Source: Candidatus Kapaibacterium sp. (GTDB taxonomy: Bacteria; Bacteroidota; Ignavibacteria; Kapaibacteriales; NICIL-2). From it: a DNA stretch of 64,000 nucleotides. Below are positions 15,836-29,200 of the stretch, piece after piece (position 1 is the first letter of the stretch; each line of letters begins with the position of its first letter). Under the pieces are notes generated by a model. It made no database searches and was not told the origin of the DNA. It saw only the letters and a program-made list of their open reading frames with translations. The translations under genes were made by a program, and so were the position numbers. The DNA lies in NCBI GenBank assembly GCA_026003475.1, contig BPHJ01000001.1, positions 1,822,501 to 1,886,500 of the forward strand. Reading direction: 5' to 3'.

Positions 15836-17188
15836 TCATCGCTGCTGCACAGGGATCGTACGTTCCCACACTATCGAACCATCGCTCCGGTACACCCGTA
15901 TGCGCAACCGCCGCTCGCGACGGGGACCCTCCACGTCAATCGTCGCAAAGTTGCGTTCGGTCACCAGTGTTCCGTCCATGCGCAACGAATTCGGTTCGCT
16001 GGCAGCGGCGGTGTTTGCGCTCGAGGTCAGCGGCGATACCGTCAGTTCGTAGAGCACCAAGCTATCACCCTCAGCATACTGCATCAGCTCTGTGTGGTGG
16101 CGATCGCCAGTGACGAAGACCACGTTTTTGATCCCCTCCTTTCGGATTGCTTCGATTAGGCGGCGGCGTTCATCAGGATAGGTTGCCATCGTCTCAAACC
16201 GAGCAACGGGATTGAGCACCTGTCCACCAATACACACAAACTTGAACGTCGCATTCGAGGCAGCAAGGTTATCCACGAGCCATTCGAATTGCTCGGCGCC
16301 AAGGATTGTTCGTTCACCCGTTTTGCGTCGGTTCGGGCTGCGCCACCACCGATCATCGAGTAAGAAGAAGTCACAATCACCCCACGAAAACGCTGTGGTG
16401 ATACCCTCGGTCTCGAATGCTGCTGGTGGATTAGCCCAGAACAATTCGAACGCCCTCCGTGCATTGTGCTTTCCGACAAAGCCGCGATCGGAATCGTTGG
16501 GTCCGTAATCGTGATCGTCCCAGATAGCGATGTTCGAACAGCTTGCCAGCAATGGTTGGAGCTCCGCCGTTGTACGGTCGTGGGAGTATCGCCGCACCAT
16601 GCCAGTCCATGATCCCCAATCGGGTTCGCGGAAGTACACGTTATCGCCCAACCAGAGCATAACGTCTGGTTGCGTTGCTGCAATTGCACGGAAGATGTGG
16701 TAGTCCCCACCGTAAGGTTTGCCGGGTCGGTCGTACGCAGACTCGTTGATGTACGCGCAGGACCCAAGCGCAATGCGGAAGGCTGGTGGATCGGTCCGCC
16801 ATTGCCACAGTGGTGGCGTGCGAAACAGTAGGGGATACGGCCGCTCAACTCTGCGTCCGTCGAGGTACACATCGTAGCGGTAGATGACGCCCGGTTCGAC
16901 ACTGTCGGCGATCACATGCGCAACACAGGCTGTACGAAGGCTTGTTTCGACTGCCTGCGTCCAGTACCAGCGTGTGGTATCGCTGGTATCAGCATAGCGG
17001 ATTGCCACCTGAGCGGGAGCGGTCGTCTGCAGCCACAGACGCACTTGCCGCATGTCGGCATAGCCTACCATCGGGCCAGCCACAACCGTGGGATTATCGG
17101 CCATGCTCGCTGCCGACGGCAGAGCCAACATCACTGTGATCAATGCAATAACCATCGGTGAGACAGCAACCATTGTGATACCATGCAA
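15836..17188 (-). CDS. PhoD-like alkaline phosphatase (metallophosphoesterase)
   Basis: A 450-residue exported enzyme with a signal peptide (about 6-28). A fibronectin-like N-terminal domain (about 35-130) precedes the PhoD catalytic domain. Visible motifs are FRIALGSCAY, MLWLGDNVYF, AIWDDHDYGPND, FFLLDDRW, and the late histidines in VFVTGDRHHTELMQ, which together supply the metal ligands. The family hydrolyses phosphodiesters and phosphomonoesters in the periplasm. The start may be 17188 or the internal ATG at 17173; neither has a strong ribosome site. It is separated from the upstream giant gene by a strong terminator. Confidence 0.88.
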   Translation of the reverse strand: MHGITMVAVSPMVIALITVMLALPSAASMADNPTVVAGPMVGYADMRQVRLWLQTTAPAQVAIRYADTSDTTRWYWTQAVETSLRTACVAHVIADSVEPGVIYRYDVYLDGRRVERPYPLLFRTPPLWQWRTDPPAFRIALGSCAYINESAYDRPGKPYGGDYHIFRAIAATQPDVMLWLGDNVYFREPDWGSWTGMVRRYSHDRTTAELQPLLASCSNIAIWDDHDYGPNDSDRGFVGKHNARRAFELFWANPPAAFETEGITTAFSWGDCDFFLLDDRWWRSPNRRKTGERTILGAEQFEWLVDNLAASNATFKFVCIGGQVLNPVARFETMATYPDERRRLIEAIRKEGIKNVVFVTGDRHHTELMQYAEGDSLVLYELTVSPLTSSANTAAASEPNSLRMDGTLVTERNFATIDVEGPRRERRLRIRVYRSDGSIVWERTIPVQQR

Positions 17189-17213
17189 ATATCGCGCTGG
17201 TGTGTTATCCCTA

Positions 17214-17253
17214 CAAAAAGCGAGGGCAGCACTGCGGCAGTGCTGCCCTCGCT
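17214..17253 (-). terminator. Strong intrinsic terminator of the giant surface-protein gene
   Basis: A perfect 15-bp stem on the minus strand (arms 17253-17239 and 17233-17219) with the 5-nt loop GCCGC, followed by TTTTTG. It lies 19 nt after the stop codon of the giant gene and before the PhoD gene. Confidence 0.9.
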
Positions 17254-17272
17254 GGATGCGGCAAGTTGACGA

Positions 17273-20200
17273 TTAGTCAACCTTGGTTACGCGCCCGATC
17301 GTGCGTGTGCCATCGGGGAGGATGACTTCGACCAGATAGACACCGTTGGGCAGGTTCGCCAGGTCAAGTGTCTTAGTCGTTCCGCCACTGATCGAGCTGA
17401 GTTCGAGCGTCATCATTTCGCGGCCGATGAGGCTGCGGACGATCACTTGCACCCGTTCAGCACCGATGCCATCACCGAAGACGATGCGAAGCTCGCCACT
17501 GGTTGGGTTCGGCATAAACTGGATGCTCGTGTTCTCGCCGGCAACTTCGACCGGTGTGATGTCAATATAGAGCGAGTCTGAGATGTTCTCGCAGCCGTTG
17601 TTGTCGCGGATGCGGACTTGATAGTAGCCTGATTGGTCGCGGCCACGCACGAGCGTGTACGAACGATCCGTTGCTCCACTGATTGGCTGACCGTTGAAGT
17701 ACCACTGGTACTCAGCCGCACTGCTGGACGTTAGCGTACCACCGGTTTGGGTGATGGATGGCTTGGCTGGTCGGTTGAAGACCCGCACCTCCACCGGCTG
17801 CGACGTCCCGGAGCAGTTGTTCTGGTCGGCAACCGTCACTGTGTAGCTGCCTGTAGTCGTGACAGTGATCGTGCGTGTGACGGCACCGTTCGACCATTGG
17901 TAGCTGGCATATCCAGCACCGGCATCAAGCGTGACCGAACCACCTTCACAGAACTCGGTCGGACCGCTCGCTTGGATTTGCGGTGCCGGCTTCGGATAGA
18001 CTGTTACCGTAACTGGTTGCGACGTCGCCGAGCAGCCGATGTCGTTGGTAACAGTCACGGTAAAGCTACCGCTATCGGTGACCGTCAACGTCTGGTTGGT
18101 GCCAACTGTTTGGGTACCATTCGACCAGGCATAGGTCGCAAAGCCAGCACCCGCATCGAGCACAACCGAGCCACCTTCGCAGAAGGTTGTCGGACCATTG
18201 GCGGTGATGCTGACCGTCGGACGCGGCACAACCGTTACTTGGATGATGTCGGTGCGTGCCTTGCACCCGTTGTTGTAGGTCACTTCGCACCAGTACGAAC
18301 CGCTCGTGCTAACGGTGATCGAGCTGGTGGTTGCACCATTCGACCATGCGTAGCCCTGGATATTGGTTCCGGTTATCGAGAGCGTCACGCTACTGCCTTG
18401 GCAGAAGGTCGTCGGACCGCTAGCTTGAATTTGTGGTGGTGTCACGTTCTGGACCGTGACGGAGATGCTGTTGGAGTTGTTCGAGCATCCGTTTTGGTCC
18501 ACAACGGTGACCACATACGTACCCGATTGCGTGACGGTGATGTTCGGCGTGGTTTCTCCCGTATTCCACGAGTAGCTCACAAAGCCTGGCGTGGCAAGGA
18601 GTGTCACGCTTTGACCGTTGCAGATAACCGTCGGACCGCTTGGCGTGATTGTCACGCTCGGGAGTGCGTTGACTGGAATCGTGCGACTGACCGTTGTATC
18701 GCAACCGAGCGTGTTCGTTTCCTTGACGCTGATCGTGCCGTTGCCGACTGTCGTCCAGGTCACCGTCACGGTGTTACTGGTCGCTGCGCCGCCAATTGTT
18801 CCGCCACTAACTGTCCACAGGTACGTGTTGCCCGTATTCAGTGGCGTGCTATAGGTCTGCGTGCTGTTGACGCACACCGGAGGCGCAGGCGGGCCACTGA
18901 TGACCGGTGCCGGCTTCGGATTGATGGTGACATTGAGCGTTGCAGTGTTCGAGCACGAGCCTTGGGATGGCGGCGTCGTCTCGGTCACCGCGATCGTTCC
19001 GCTCGGTACACCATACCAGAGCACGGTCACGCTTGAATTCGTACTTGCACCGACGATCTGGCCATTGGTGATCGTCCACTGGTAGGTGTTGCTCGCGTTC
19101 GGCGTTTGGACTGCGTAGCTCTGCTGCGTGTAACGGCAGACTGTCGCAGGACCGGTGATCACTGGGTTGGGCAACGGTTGGATCGTTACGTTCGCCGTCA
19201 CCTGCGTCCAGCAACCGCTGCCGAACATAGCGCCGACTTGCTCGCGTACCGTGATCGTACCAGCGCCAGCCGAACCCCAAACAACGGTGACTTGGTTGTT
19301 GGTGTTGGCACCGCTGATCGTACCACCGGTGACAGTCCACAGGTACGAGTTGCCTGCGTTGAGCTGGGTTGCGTAGATATGAGTCGAACCCGCGCAGACA
19401 CCATTCGGATTCAATCCACCCGTCGAGCTGGTAATGACCGGCGTTGGGTTTGGATTCAGGGTAACGTTCAAGGTATCACGACTTGCACACCCGCTCACCG
19501 GATCGGTTTCAAGCACGATGACACGGGCTTGGAGCGGGGTCGTGGATGTGCCACCCCACGTTACCGTGAAGTTTTCGTTTTGTGCTCCACTGGTGGAGGT
19601 GCTGACCACCAACGAGGATGGTTCTGCTGTCCACTGGTAGGTATTGCCTGCGACAACCGTCTGCACCGTGTAGGTGCCAACGTTTGTACCGTTGGTGGTT
19701 TGCTGGCAGAGGACCGCTGGACCTGTCACCTTCGGAGCTGGACGCACTCGAATTGTGACGTTTTGCTGGACGTAGGTCGAGCACATTGTTGCCGGCGACT
19801 GGAACGTTTGGGTAACACCCACGTACCCTGCCGTTGGCGTGGTCACGTTGTTCCAAGTTACCTGGATTGTATTGCCCGTGCTGGCACCGACGATGGTACC
19901 GCCACTGACGACCCACTGGTAGCTGCTGTTTGCATCGGCAGCAACTTGGTAGGTGTAGGTCGAACGTCCGCATGGTCCTTGACCGTTCGGGCCGGTGATT
20001 CCACCATCAGGTGAGGTGATAACTGGTTTCGGTATCGGGTTGATAACCACCCGGAACGTATCGGTAATACCGCAGAACTTATTCGTCGGCGTTGCGCTCG
20101 CGTTGAGGTAGTTGATCGATTCCGTCACGCTCAGGACTGCGTTCAGAGGCGTATTGGCAAGGTTGCTTGTCCACGAGACCTGAACCGATGGCGTACCCTG

Positions 20201-23200
20201 ACCGCTGACGATCGTTCCTGCACTGCTCGGCGTGATCGTCCAGTTGTAGCTACGGGACGAACCGCTCGGCAGTACCGGTGTCACCGGAACTTGGACGCTG
20301 TAGGTTGCCAGACCGGACTGCGATGCACTGGTGCTATTGGCAGTGTACACCGAGTTATCGCACCAAGCACGCGGACCGCTGATCGAGGGCTTGGGATTCC
20401 AGTTGACTTGGACGTTACTCGTCGCTTGGCCAGAGCAGTTCGTCGGGGCACCGAGCGTCACTTGGGCGGCAATCTGACGGCCGACCGTCGCTGCAGCCGT
20501 TGGCTCATCCCACTGGACCGTGACAGTGGTTACACCCGTCCCACTCGATGCACCGGTGAAGGTACCGCCACCGGCAGGCAGAGTCCACACAATGTTCGCG
20601 GTCGAGTAGTTGATACCGTTGGCATCGCTGACGACGTAGGTTTCCGTGTTGTTGATCGGCATACCGTCGTACTGCGCCAGGTAGCCGCAGACGTTCGTGT
20701 TACCCGTGATGACCGGTTGCGGTGCTGGTTGCACGGTTACCGTTTGCGTTGCGGTGCCTTGGCAGCCGTATGGCGAGGTCTCCGTCACCTGGAGCGTTGC
20801 GGTTGCAGACGATGCACCCGGACTGTTGAATCGAACCGTAATCGTGTTGCTGGTCGTGCTACCGCCAGTGACGATATAGCCTGGCGTGTAGCTAACCGTC
20901 CAGCTGTAGCTATTGCCGGCAGTGTACGGTGTTGTGAATGTTCGATCAACACCTGGGCAGGTTTGCGACACACCCGAGATCGCCGGCGTTGGCTTCGGCT
21001 GAACATTGATCGTGACCGACTGCTGACCGGAGCAGCCGCTATTGTTGACTTGCACTGTCAGTGTCGCAGTCACCTGGGTATTGCTCCACTGGATGTTGAC
21101 GCTGCTCTGGTTGCTTGGACCAACGATTGTCCCTGCGCTTGCCGGCGTTATGCTCCAGCTGTAGCTGGTCATGCCGGTTTGCGTGCTGTAGGTCTCGGTC
21201 GAACCAGCACATGGATTGACGTTGCCGCTAATCGTCGGTGTTGGGTTCGGGTTGACCGTCACCGAGAGCGGACTATTGGTTGCATTCGCTGTGCAGCCGG
21301 TACTGGTGTTCGTAACCGTCAGCGCAACGGTTCCGTTCGTAGTGCCCCACGTGACAGTAATTGCACCGGTCCCTTGACCGCTCCAGCTTTGTGCGTTGGT
21401 CACGGTCCAGGCGAAGCTGTGCCCCGTCAGGGCAGGCGAATGCGAGTACGTCACCGTTTGATTTTGGCAGACACTCGTCGGACCAGTAATCGCAGTGCTC
21501 GGGAGCGGGTTGACCGTCACATTGTACGTCGCCGTGCCCGTGCACACGCCGCCTGCCGATTCAACGACTTGCACCGTCGCGACAAACGGACTCGAGCTTG
21601 TGTTGACCCAGTTGATCGTGACCGAATTGAGGTTCACACCCGATTGGCTAAACGGCGTCATCCCTGGTGGCGTTGCCGTTGTGCTCCAGCTGTAGGTCCG
21701 TCCGGTCGTGAGTGGTGTGCTGTACGTACCACTTTGACCCGAGCAGATGCTCGCTGGACCACTGATGTTCGGCGTGGCTTGCGGATTGACATTCACCGTA
21801 TAGCTTGCGCTGCCGGTGCAACCGCCAACATTGACCACCACCGATACCGACGAGCTATAGCTCGATGGGGTATTCGCCCAGGTCACCGTGATAGACTGCG
21901 TGCCTTGGCCGGATTGGAGTGTCCCGTTGGAACCGACAGTCCACGTGTAGGACGACGCTCCTGCAGGACTTGCGGTGAAGGTCACCGTTTGACCACCGCA
22001 GATCGGATTGGATTGCGACGCCGTGATGGTCGGACTCGGCGCAGATTGGACGTTTACGTTCAGCGAGTTCGTTTGGCCGCAGCCCGAACTATTGGTTTCG
22101 GTAACGGTCACCGTTGCGCTACCGGTTGACGTCCATGTTCCGTTGAGTTGGTAGGTGTTCGTTGGGCCAGACGGCGTGAAGCCCACTCCACTTGTTGCCC
22201 AGCTATACGTGCTGCCAGTGTTGTTCTGCGTGACATAGGTCACCGATGCACCCTGGCATGGCGAAGTCGGACCACTGATAGCTGGTGTCGGCAGCGGGTT
22301 GACCGTCAGTGTCACGGTCTGCGTCATCGTCGTTGTGCAGGCAGGCGTCGTCGAGCTGATCGCACGCACGCTGTACACGTACGTCCCTGCACTCAAACTC
22401 CCGACCGTGAACGTCACCGTGTTGCCCGGCGATGCACCTGTCGTCTGCGTTGCGACAACGCTGCTGCCCTGCAGTAACTGGTACGTCGTGTTCGCTTCGA
22501 CCGATTGCGAAGCCGACCCCCCAACCGTAATCGTTGCACTCGTTACGTTCGTACCAACACTACCCGCGGCGCAAATCGCGCTCGGCGAAATCGCCACCGG
22601 ACGGTCGAGCGGCAATGCGTTCACCATCACCGACTGGTTGGCCGTACCCGTGCAGCCACTGCTATTGGTCACAACAACTGTTACCGTTGCCGTGCCGCTT
22701 GTCATGCCGAAGAGGATCGTCGCTTGGTTAGCCGTCGTGCTCTGCACGCTATTGCCACTGCCGCTGACGCTCCACGCGTACGTTACGCCACTGGTCGGCG
22801 TTGCTGCGAACGTCGCGCTCGAGCCGCTGCACACGCTCGTCGGACCGCTCACTGTCGCAGTCGGCGGATCGGAGACGACCACTGTCGCTGTGCCGTTCAT
22901 TGTACTCGTGCATCCAGCACCATTGGTCGCGGTGATCGTATAGCCATACGTTCCTGCCGTCGAGACGGTCTGCGTAAAGCTCAACGGATTGCCCGTGCCT
23001 GCGATGGTGCCTTGCGAGCCACCCGGCGAACGGTTGATCGTGTACGTCACACCTGTTTGCGAACCCGAGAGCGTGATCGTAACGTTGTTCGAGACGTTCG
23101 AGCAAGCATTCGGCGTTGTCGTCCCGACGTTGTACACCGTCGGCGCTGCTTGGACGTTGACCGCAAGCGTGCCCTGGCCGGTGCATGCGCCGTTTGCAAC

Positions 23201-26200
23201 GGTCACTGTTACCGTTGCGCTGACAGCACTGTTGCCCCATTGAATCGTGGCGCTATTGGTCGTCCCACCGCTTTGGATTGTTCCAGCCGATGCCGGGCTG
23301 ATGCTCCACGAGTAGCTCGTAAAGCCAGCGGCAGTCGTGTACGTCTGCGTCGTGCCGGCACACGGCGTGGTCGAACCACTGATCGTCGGCGATGGGGTTG
23401 TCGTTACTGTAACTGCCAGCGCAGGACTTGTCGCCGAGCAACCAGTCGAGCTGACCGTCTCGGTCACTGTGATATTGCCGCCTGCAGTACCGGAGGTCAC
23501 CGTGATTTGGGCAGTGCCCTGACCAGCGGTGATCGTCCAACCTGTCGGAACGGTCCAGTTGTACGTACTACCACTGTTGTTGGTGGTTTGGTACGTGTAG
23601 CTTTGGCCAGAGCAGACCGTCGTCGGACCGTTGACTACTGGCGATGGCGTCGGGTTGACCGTCAGCGCAACCGAGCCATTCATCATGACCGGCACACCAT
23701 TGCATCCACCGCTGGTGGCCGTTGCACGGACCGTCAGCGTGTAGGTGCCCGTAGAGGTGATGTCCCCGCCCGTACCAATTGTGATCGGGAGGTTGATTCC
23801 ACTGCCCGTGCCTGCCACCGCAGAACCGAGCGGGGTAGAACCGAGCATGACTTGATAGTTCACGCCCGTTTGCGAATTCGATAATTGCACGTTGAACGTC
23901 GTCATGCCAGAGTTCGGTCGGCAGACGCTCGCCGTCGACGGCGAAACGTTGTACACTGTCGGCGGGGCAGCTACGGTTACTGCAAGGCTACCGCTCCCGA
24001 CACAGCCATTGACGTCAGTTTCTGTCACACTGACCGTTTGCGATCCTGCGGTATTCCAGACGATAACTGCCTGGTTCCCTGATTGACTTTGGACAGTGTT
24101 GCCCGTCCCCGTCACGCTCCAGGTGTAGGTCGAGCCACCGTTGACGGGCGTGACCGAGTACGTTGCCGTGCTGCCATTGCCGCAAACCGGCGAAGGACCG
24201 CTCACTGTCGGCGATGGCGGGTTGCTCACAACCACCGTCGCTGTGCCGTTCATCGTGCTCGTGCAGGTACCGTCATCTGCTGTAATCGTGTATTGGTACG
24301 TCCCTGCCGTCGAAACAGTCTGTGTAAAGCTCAACGGGTTGCCCGTGCCTGCGATGGTGCCTTGCGAGCCGCCCGGCGAACGATTGATCGTGTATGTTAC
24401 ACCTGTTTGCGAACCCGAGAGCGTGATCGTCACGTTGTTCGAGACGTTCGAGCAGGCCGTCGGCGTCGACGTACCGACGTTGAACACTTGTGGCGCTGCC
24501 TGGACGGTGACATTGTAGGTTACCGTCTTCGAGCATGAACCATTGGCGGCAACAAGCGTAATTGTCTGCGAACCGCTGGTTGTCCACTGAATGGTCACAT
24601 TGTTGGCCGTGTTTGCACCAGTAATTGTTCCGCCCGTGACCGACCAGTTGTAGGTAGTCGAGGGTGGAAGGATTGAGCCACCCGTCAAGCTGTAGTTGAT
24701 AGACTGACCAGGGCAAACGGTGCTCGTACCCGTAATCACCGGCTGTGGCGTCGAGGTCACCGTCACGTTGAGCGATGCAGAATTCGAACAATTCGCGCTA
24801 TTCGTTTCGGTTACTGACAACGAGCGACTCACTTGGTCAAGCGTACTATTCGAGAAGTACACTGTCACCGCAGCATTTGTCGTCGGACCAATAGCGTTGA
24901 CACCTGTGCCGAGCGACCAGCTATAGGTGCTTCCTGCGTTGTTTGCTGTTTGGTAGGTGTAGCTAAAGTCCGTCCCTGAGCAGGGCGCCATGTTGCCACT
25001 GATCGAGGGCGATGGCTGCGCCACAACGTTCACCTGCTGCGTCACGGTCGTCGAGCAACTGCCTTGCGTTTCGACGAGCGTGATCGTTTGCGTGCCTGTT
25101 GCGCTCCACTGAATTTGGACACTATTGTTCGTCGAAGCGCCCACGATCGAACCGCCACCGGTCACGCTCCACTGGTAGGTATTCCCACTGGCTGGGGTTT
25201 GGTACGTAATGGTTTGTCCGGTGCAGGCTTGCCCAACAGGTCCCGCTGGCGTCGTCCGCGAGATAGAAGGCGTCGGCGAAGAAACTACCGTCACCGGCCC
25301 ATATGTCGCAGACCCAGTGCAACTTGTCGCAACGACGGTCTCGATAACTCGCAGCGTAAACTGACCAGGATTTGCCGTCGTCACCGTTGCAGAAGCGGTA
25401 TTCTGACCACTCACAAACGTGGCGTTAGCGCTATTGGTCCCAGTGAACGACCACGCGTACGAGTTATTCGGTGAATTATCCTGCGTTGTATAGACGTAGT
25501 TCTGCCCTGCGCAGATCGTCGTCGGCCCGCTGATGCTCGGGGTTGGGTTCGGGTTGACCGTGACACTATGGATGACGCGCGTGGTACATCCAAGCGGGGA
25601 AACCTCGGTTAGCCGGATTGTGTACGTCGTGTTCGGCGAGCCACTCCAGGTGATGTTGATCACGCTCTGGTTGGTCGTCGGTGTAATCGTCCCGCCCGAC
25701 GATGGGATGATCTCCCAGATGTACGTATCGTTCGAAACGTACGGGGTCGCAGTGTACGTATGCGTCGAGCCTTGGCAGACCGATGTCGGACCCGAAATCA
25801 CTGGGCTGGGCGGTGGATAGACCATGAAGTCCAGCGAGGCAGTATTCGAGCATCCGTTCGTCGTCGTCACCGTGACGTCAAGGTGCTCCCAGCCGGTGCC
25901 GTTGAACTGCACCCGTACCGTATCGTTTGCGCCAGGTTGAGCAAACGGCATCGGCGAGGTTCCGTAGGAGTAGATGGCCGTCAGACCGTTCGTAAAGCTC
26001 CAGGAAACGTTTGCAATCGTGTAGCTATTGCTCTTCGGCACGGTGAAGGCGCGGATGTGCGAGTTCTCACCGTTGAAGACGCAGGCGCTATCCGGCCACG
26101 GCGTGGATGGATCCTGCACCATCACGATCGGCCCTGCTTGCGGCACCGGGAGGATGTACACCGTCACTGTATCACCTTCGACGCAGCCATTGGCGTTCTG

Positions 26201-29200
26201 CACCCACGCTTCGATGCGCGGCCAACGCAACGGCTGATCGCTGAATGCCGGCCAGTCAATGGTAGCAGTATTAGAAAAGATCCCAACAATTGTCGGCGAT
26301 GGGTATCCACCCGATGCCCACGTCGGGGAGTTGTTGTTTGCACCATTCTCGTCAATTACCCAGGTGTACAAAGTCGCGGTTGGGTCAGCAGCATACTGTG
26401 CTGTCTGCCCGGAGCAGAGGCCTGGCAGACTCAGTGAGGCAACTGCGTTGGGATCAGCATTCGTGACTGTTTGATTGGCCACGTCAGGATGGGTTTCTGC
26501 ATCAACCGTAAGATTTGTCATCGCATTCGTAAACGGCAGCGTACACCCACCACTCGAGCTGGGGAAGGTTACCGATACCTGCCAAGTCAGGTCGCTCACT
26601 GCATCGAGATTCTTTCCAAAGCGAACATCTGCTCGGTTGTTGTTGTAGCCGCCAGTGCTGACGAGCGTGATAGTATAGTCAGTACCAGCAGTACGGACGG
26701 TACTGGCATTATCGAGCAACCGCCATTGGAAGGTTGTTCCCGGAGGATAGCTGGCCAGGTTGGTAACGTTGTAGGTGTATATTCCAGGAATCGGAATCCC
26801 AGCGGCATTGATAATCGCGTTCGGATCGGTGATTTTGTTCGGGCAGACGGGATCAGGACCGCTGACAACGGGGGCAACCGGCGAATCCCAAATCCGTGTC
26901 GAAACAGAACGGAATAACTGCCCAACTCCAGCAGGACCCCAGCGACCACAACCATTAGCATCCACGATCGAAACAGCAAGGCTGATATCCACCCACGTTG
27001 GTGGTGTACCGCCTGTTACGTTGCCTGCCGTGAATGTAAATGGACCATAGGTTGTTCCCGCTGCAACCCCCGACAGATTGATAAGCGCAAAGGTAGAACC
27101 GCTGTACGTGGGTCCACCTGGTCCAGCAACATCAACATTCTCACCGTAGATCTGCACAGTGAGCGGGAACGTCGCTGTCCCAGCAGATGGCGCAGTGTAC
27201 GTAAAGCTAATCGTGCTCCCTTCACACCAGTTGGATTGCGCCCAGTTGATGGTTCCTGGGGACGTTGGCAGATTATTGACATTAACGGTAAAGTTCGTCT
27301 GGGTCTGGCATGTTCCCGGGGATTGGTTATTGACCTGGGTAACTGTAAATGTTTTTGTGCCAGACGACGTGTATTGGACCGTCCAGAATGGTGGAGTCGA
27401 ACCTGCTTGCGTACCGCCACCAGCAACCGTTGTCACACCACCACCGGTGACACTCCACGTGTAATTATCATTGTCATTCGGAGAAGTAGCTGGGTTCGGA
27501 TTAACAATTGTATAGGTGTACTGCTGCCCAAAGCCGTTCGTGTTGTCGTAGAGACATGCTTGGAAGCTTGTTCCGCTCTGTGCAGTTGTCGGCGGCACAT
27601 GATTCCCCTGCGGTGTGCCAATACCATAGTTCGGCGTGTTCGCGGTGTTGGCACGAGCTTGTTGGAAACTGGTAATGGGGTCGGGATTTTGCGTTATCGT
27701 CACCGCCGCGCTGGTTACCGCCGACGCCAACGGGCACGATACCGGCGAGGCACCATTGGTGAGTGAGTTGACAGTCAGACTGATTGAGCCTTGCGCATCG
27801 TATGCAGCAGTAACCGTTCCGGGGTTGACTGTAACGGTGATCGTTGAGTTGATGAAATTGCCCGAATAGGTTGTTCCACTCGTCCATGCGGGGTTCAGCC
27901 CAGTGCTTGCAGTTACCGTTGCGCCCGTTTGGGACCCAGCGTTGAGCGTAAGGGTGATCGTGCCGCTCGAGACAGAGCTGGGCGTTACGCTAATCGTAAA
28001 CGTAACACTGGTTCCTTCGCAGACCGGCCCTGCCGGGGATGGCGTCACTGCTACCGTTGGTTGCGGGTAGAAGTTGACGGTGTAGTTCGGCGTTGTTCTG
28101 CTACAGCCATTGATACCGCCACCAGTGTAGGATTCTTGCAGGGTGAAGTTGATTGGCTGCGGATTTGCCATCGAGGAGAATGTGCCGATTGTCGCACTGA
28201 CCGTACCGCCGTTGGCACTCGATGGACTAGAGAATGTTACCCCAGTGATTTGACCTGCCGGTGTAGCCGTCCATGCATAGGCTTGTGTGACAGCAGTTAC
28301 CAGATCACCACCCGTTGCACCGTTGCCAGGATTGGTTGCATTGCCGTACGTATTCACCAGCGAGTGTGGACCCGAATCTTGGAAGGAATACGTCGGCGGA
28401 GCAGTGACGGTACCAGCACTATTCACACAGAGCGCCGTTGGGTTGGCATTTGCATTCACTGCTTCATTTGCTACCCCGTTTTGGATGCTGACCACTGGCA
28501 GGACGTAGAGCGCAGCTTGGTATTCGATGGCACAGCCATTAGTGTTCGTTAGCCGCACGCGCAGGTAGAGCGTATCGCGCTGCGCTGCGGTGGTGTTCGG
28601 GGTAATAGAGACTGTTTGGGTGTTCGCATTCGCGACGGTTGGCGCTGTTGTGATCGTGCCATTTTGCATGACGCACCAGTTGTACGTCAAGCCGGCGCCA
28701 CCTGTTACGGTGAAATTATTTGTGCTCCCACCGCAGACGTAGAAGTTGAACGTCGAGCCGGGGGCTGCAGCACCGTTGTTATCCGTGCCTGGCGACGACT
28801 GCGAGATTGCGTCGTTTGCCGGAAGCGCATTCACGGTGAGCGCACTGTTTTGGGTGATGCCATTTTCTTGGCAGCTTGAGCCAACAGTTTGCGTATAGGC
28901 AACCCAACGGAGATCGTACGTCCCTGACGTTGGCAAAGCCGATGCTGCGATCGAGACGTACACTGTCCCATCTTGCGTTGCGACGACTGTATTCGCAGTG
29001 ACAGCACTCGTTCCTGTGCCTGGGGTCAAGTTGAGGAAATTCGAGCTGGTTGTGTTCTCGAGCCGGTACTGCACACCTTGGACGGCGTTGGTCAGCCGAA
29101 CGGTGAGCGTCTGTACCGCGCTCAATGGGCACGAGCCAGACGTTGTACCCCCTGCGACGTTGGGATAGGCACCTGCACTGGTTACAAAACCGGTTGCCGT

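Noticed and set aside
15818-15840. GTGCGCTGCGCAC as a terminator between rmuC and the PhoD gene
   Set aside because: The stem is only 5 bp and has no T-tract on either strand.
22951-24455. Direct repeats considered as part of a CRISPR array or mobile element
   Set aside because: Spacing of 1350 bp within one reading frame and conserved coding sense show an intragenic duplication, not an array or transposon ends.
17747-24538. Several long Arg-rich plus-strand frames inside the giant gene
   Set aside because: They are antisense to Thr/Val/Ser-rich repeats, and the Arg/His/Asp-rich products and lack of ribosome sites mark them as shadows.
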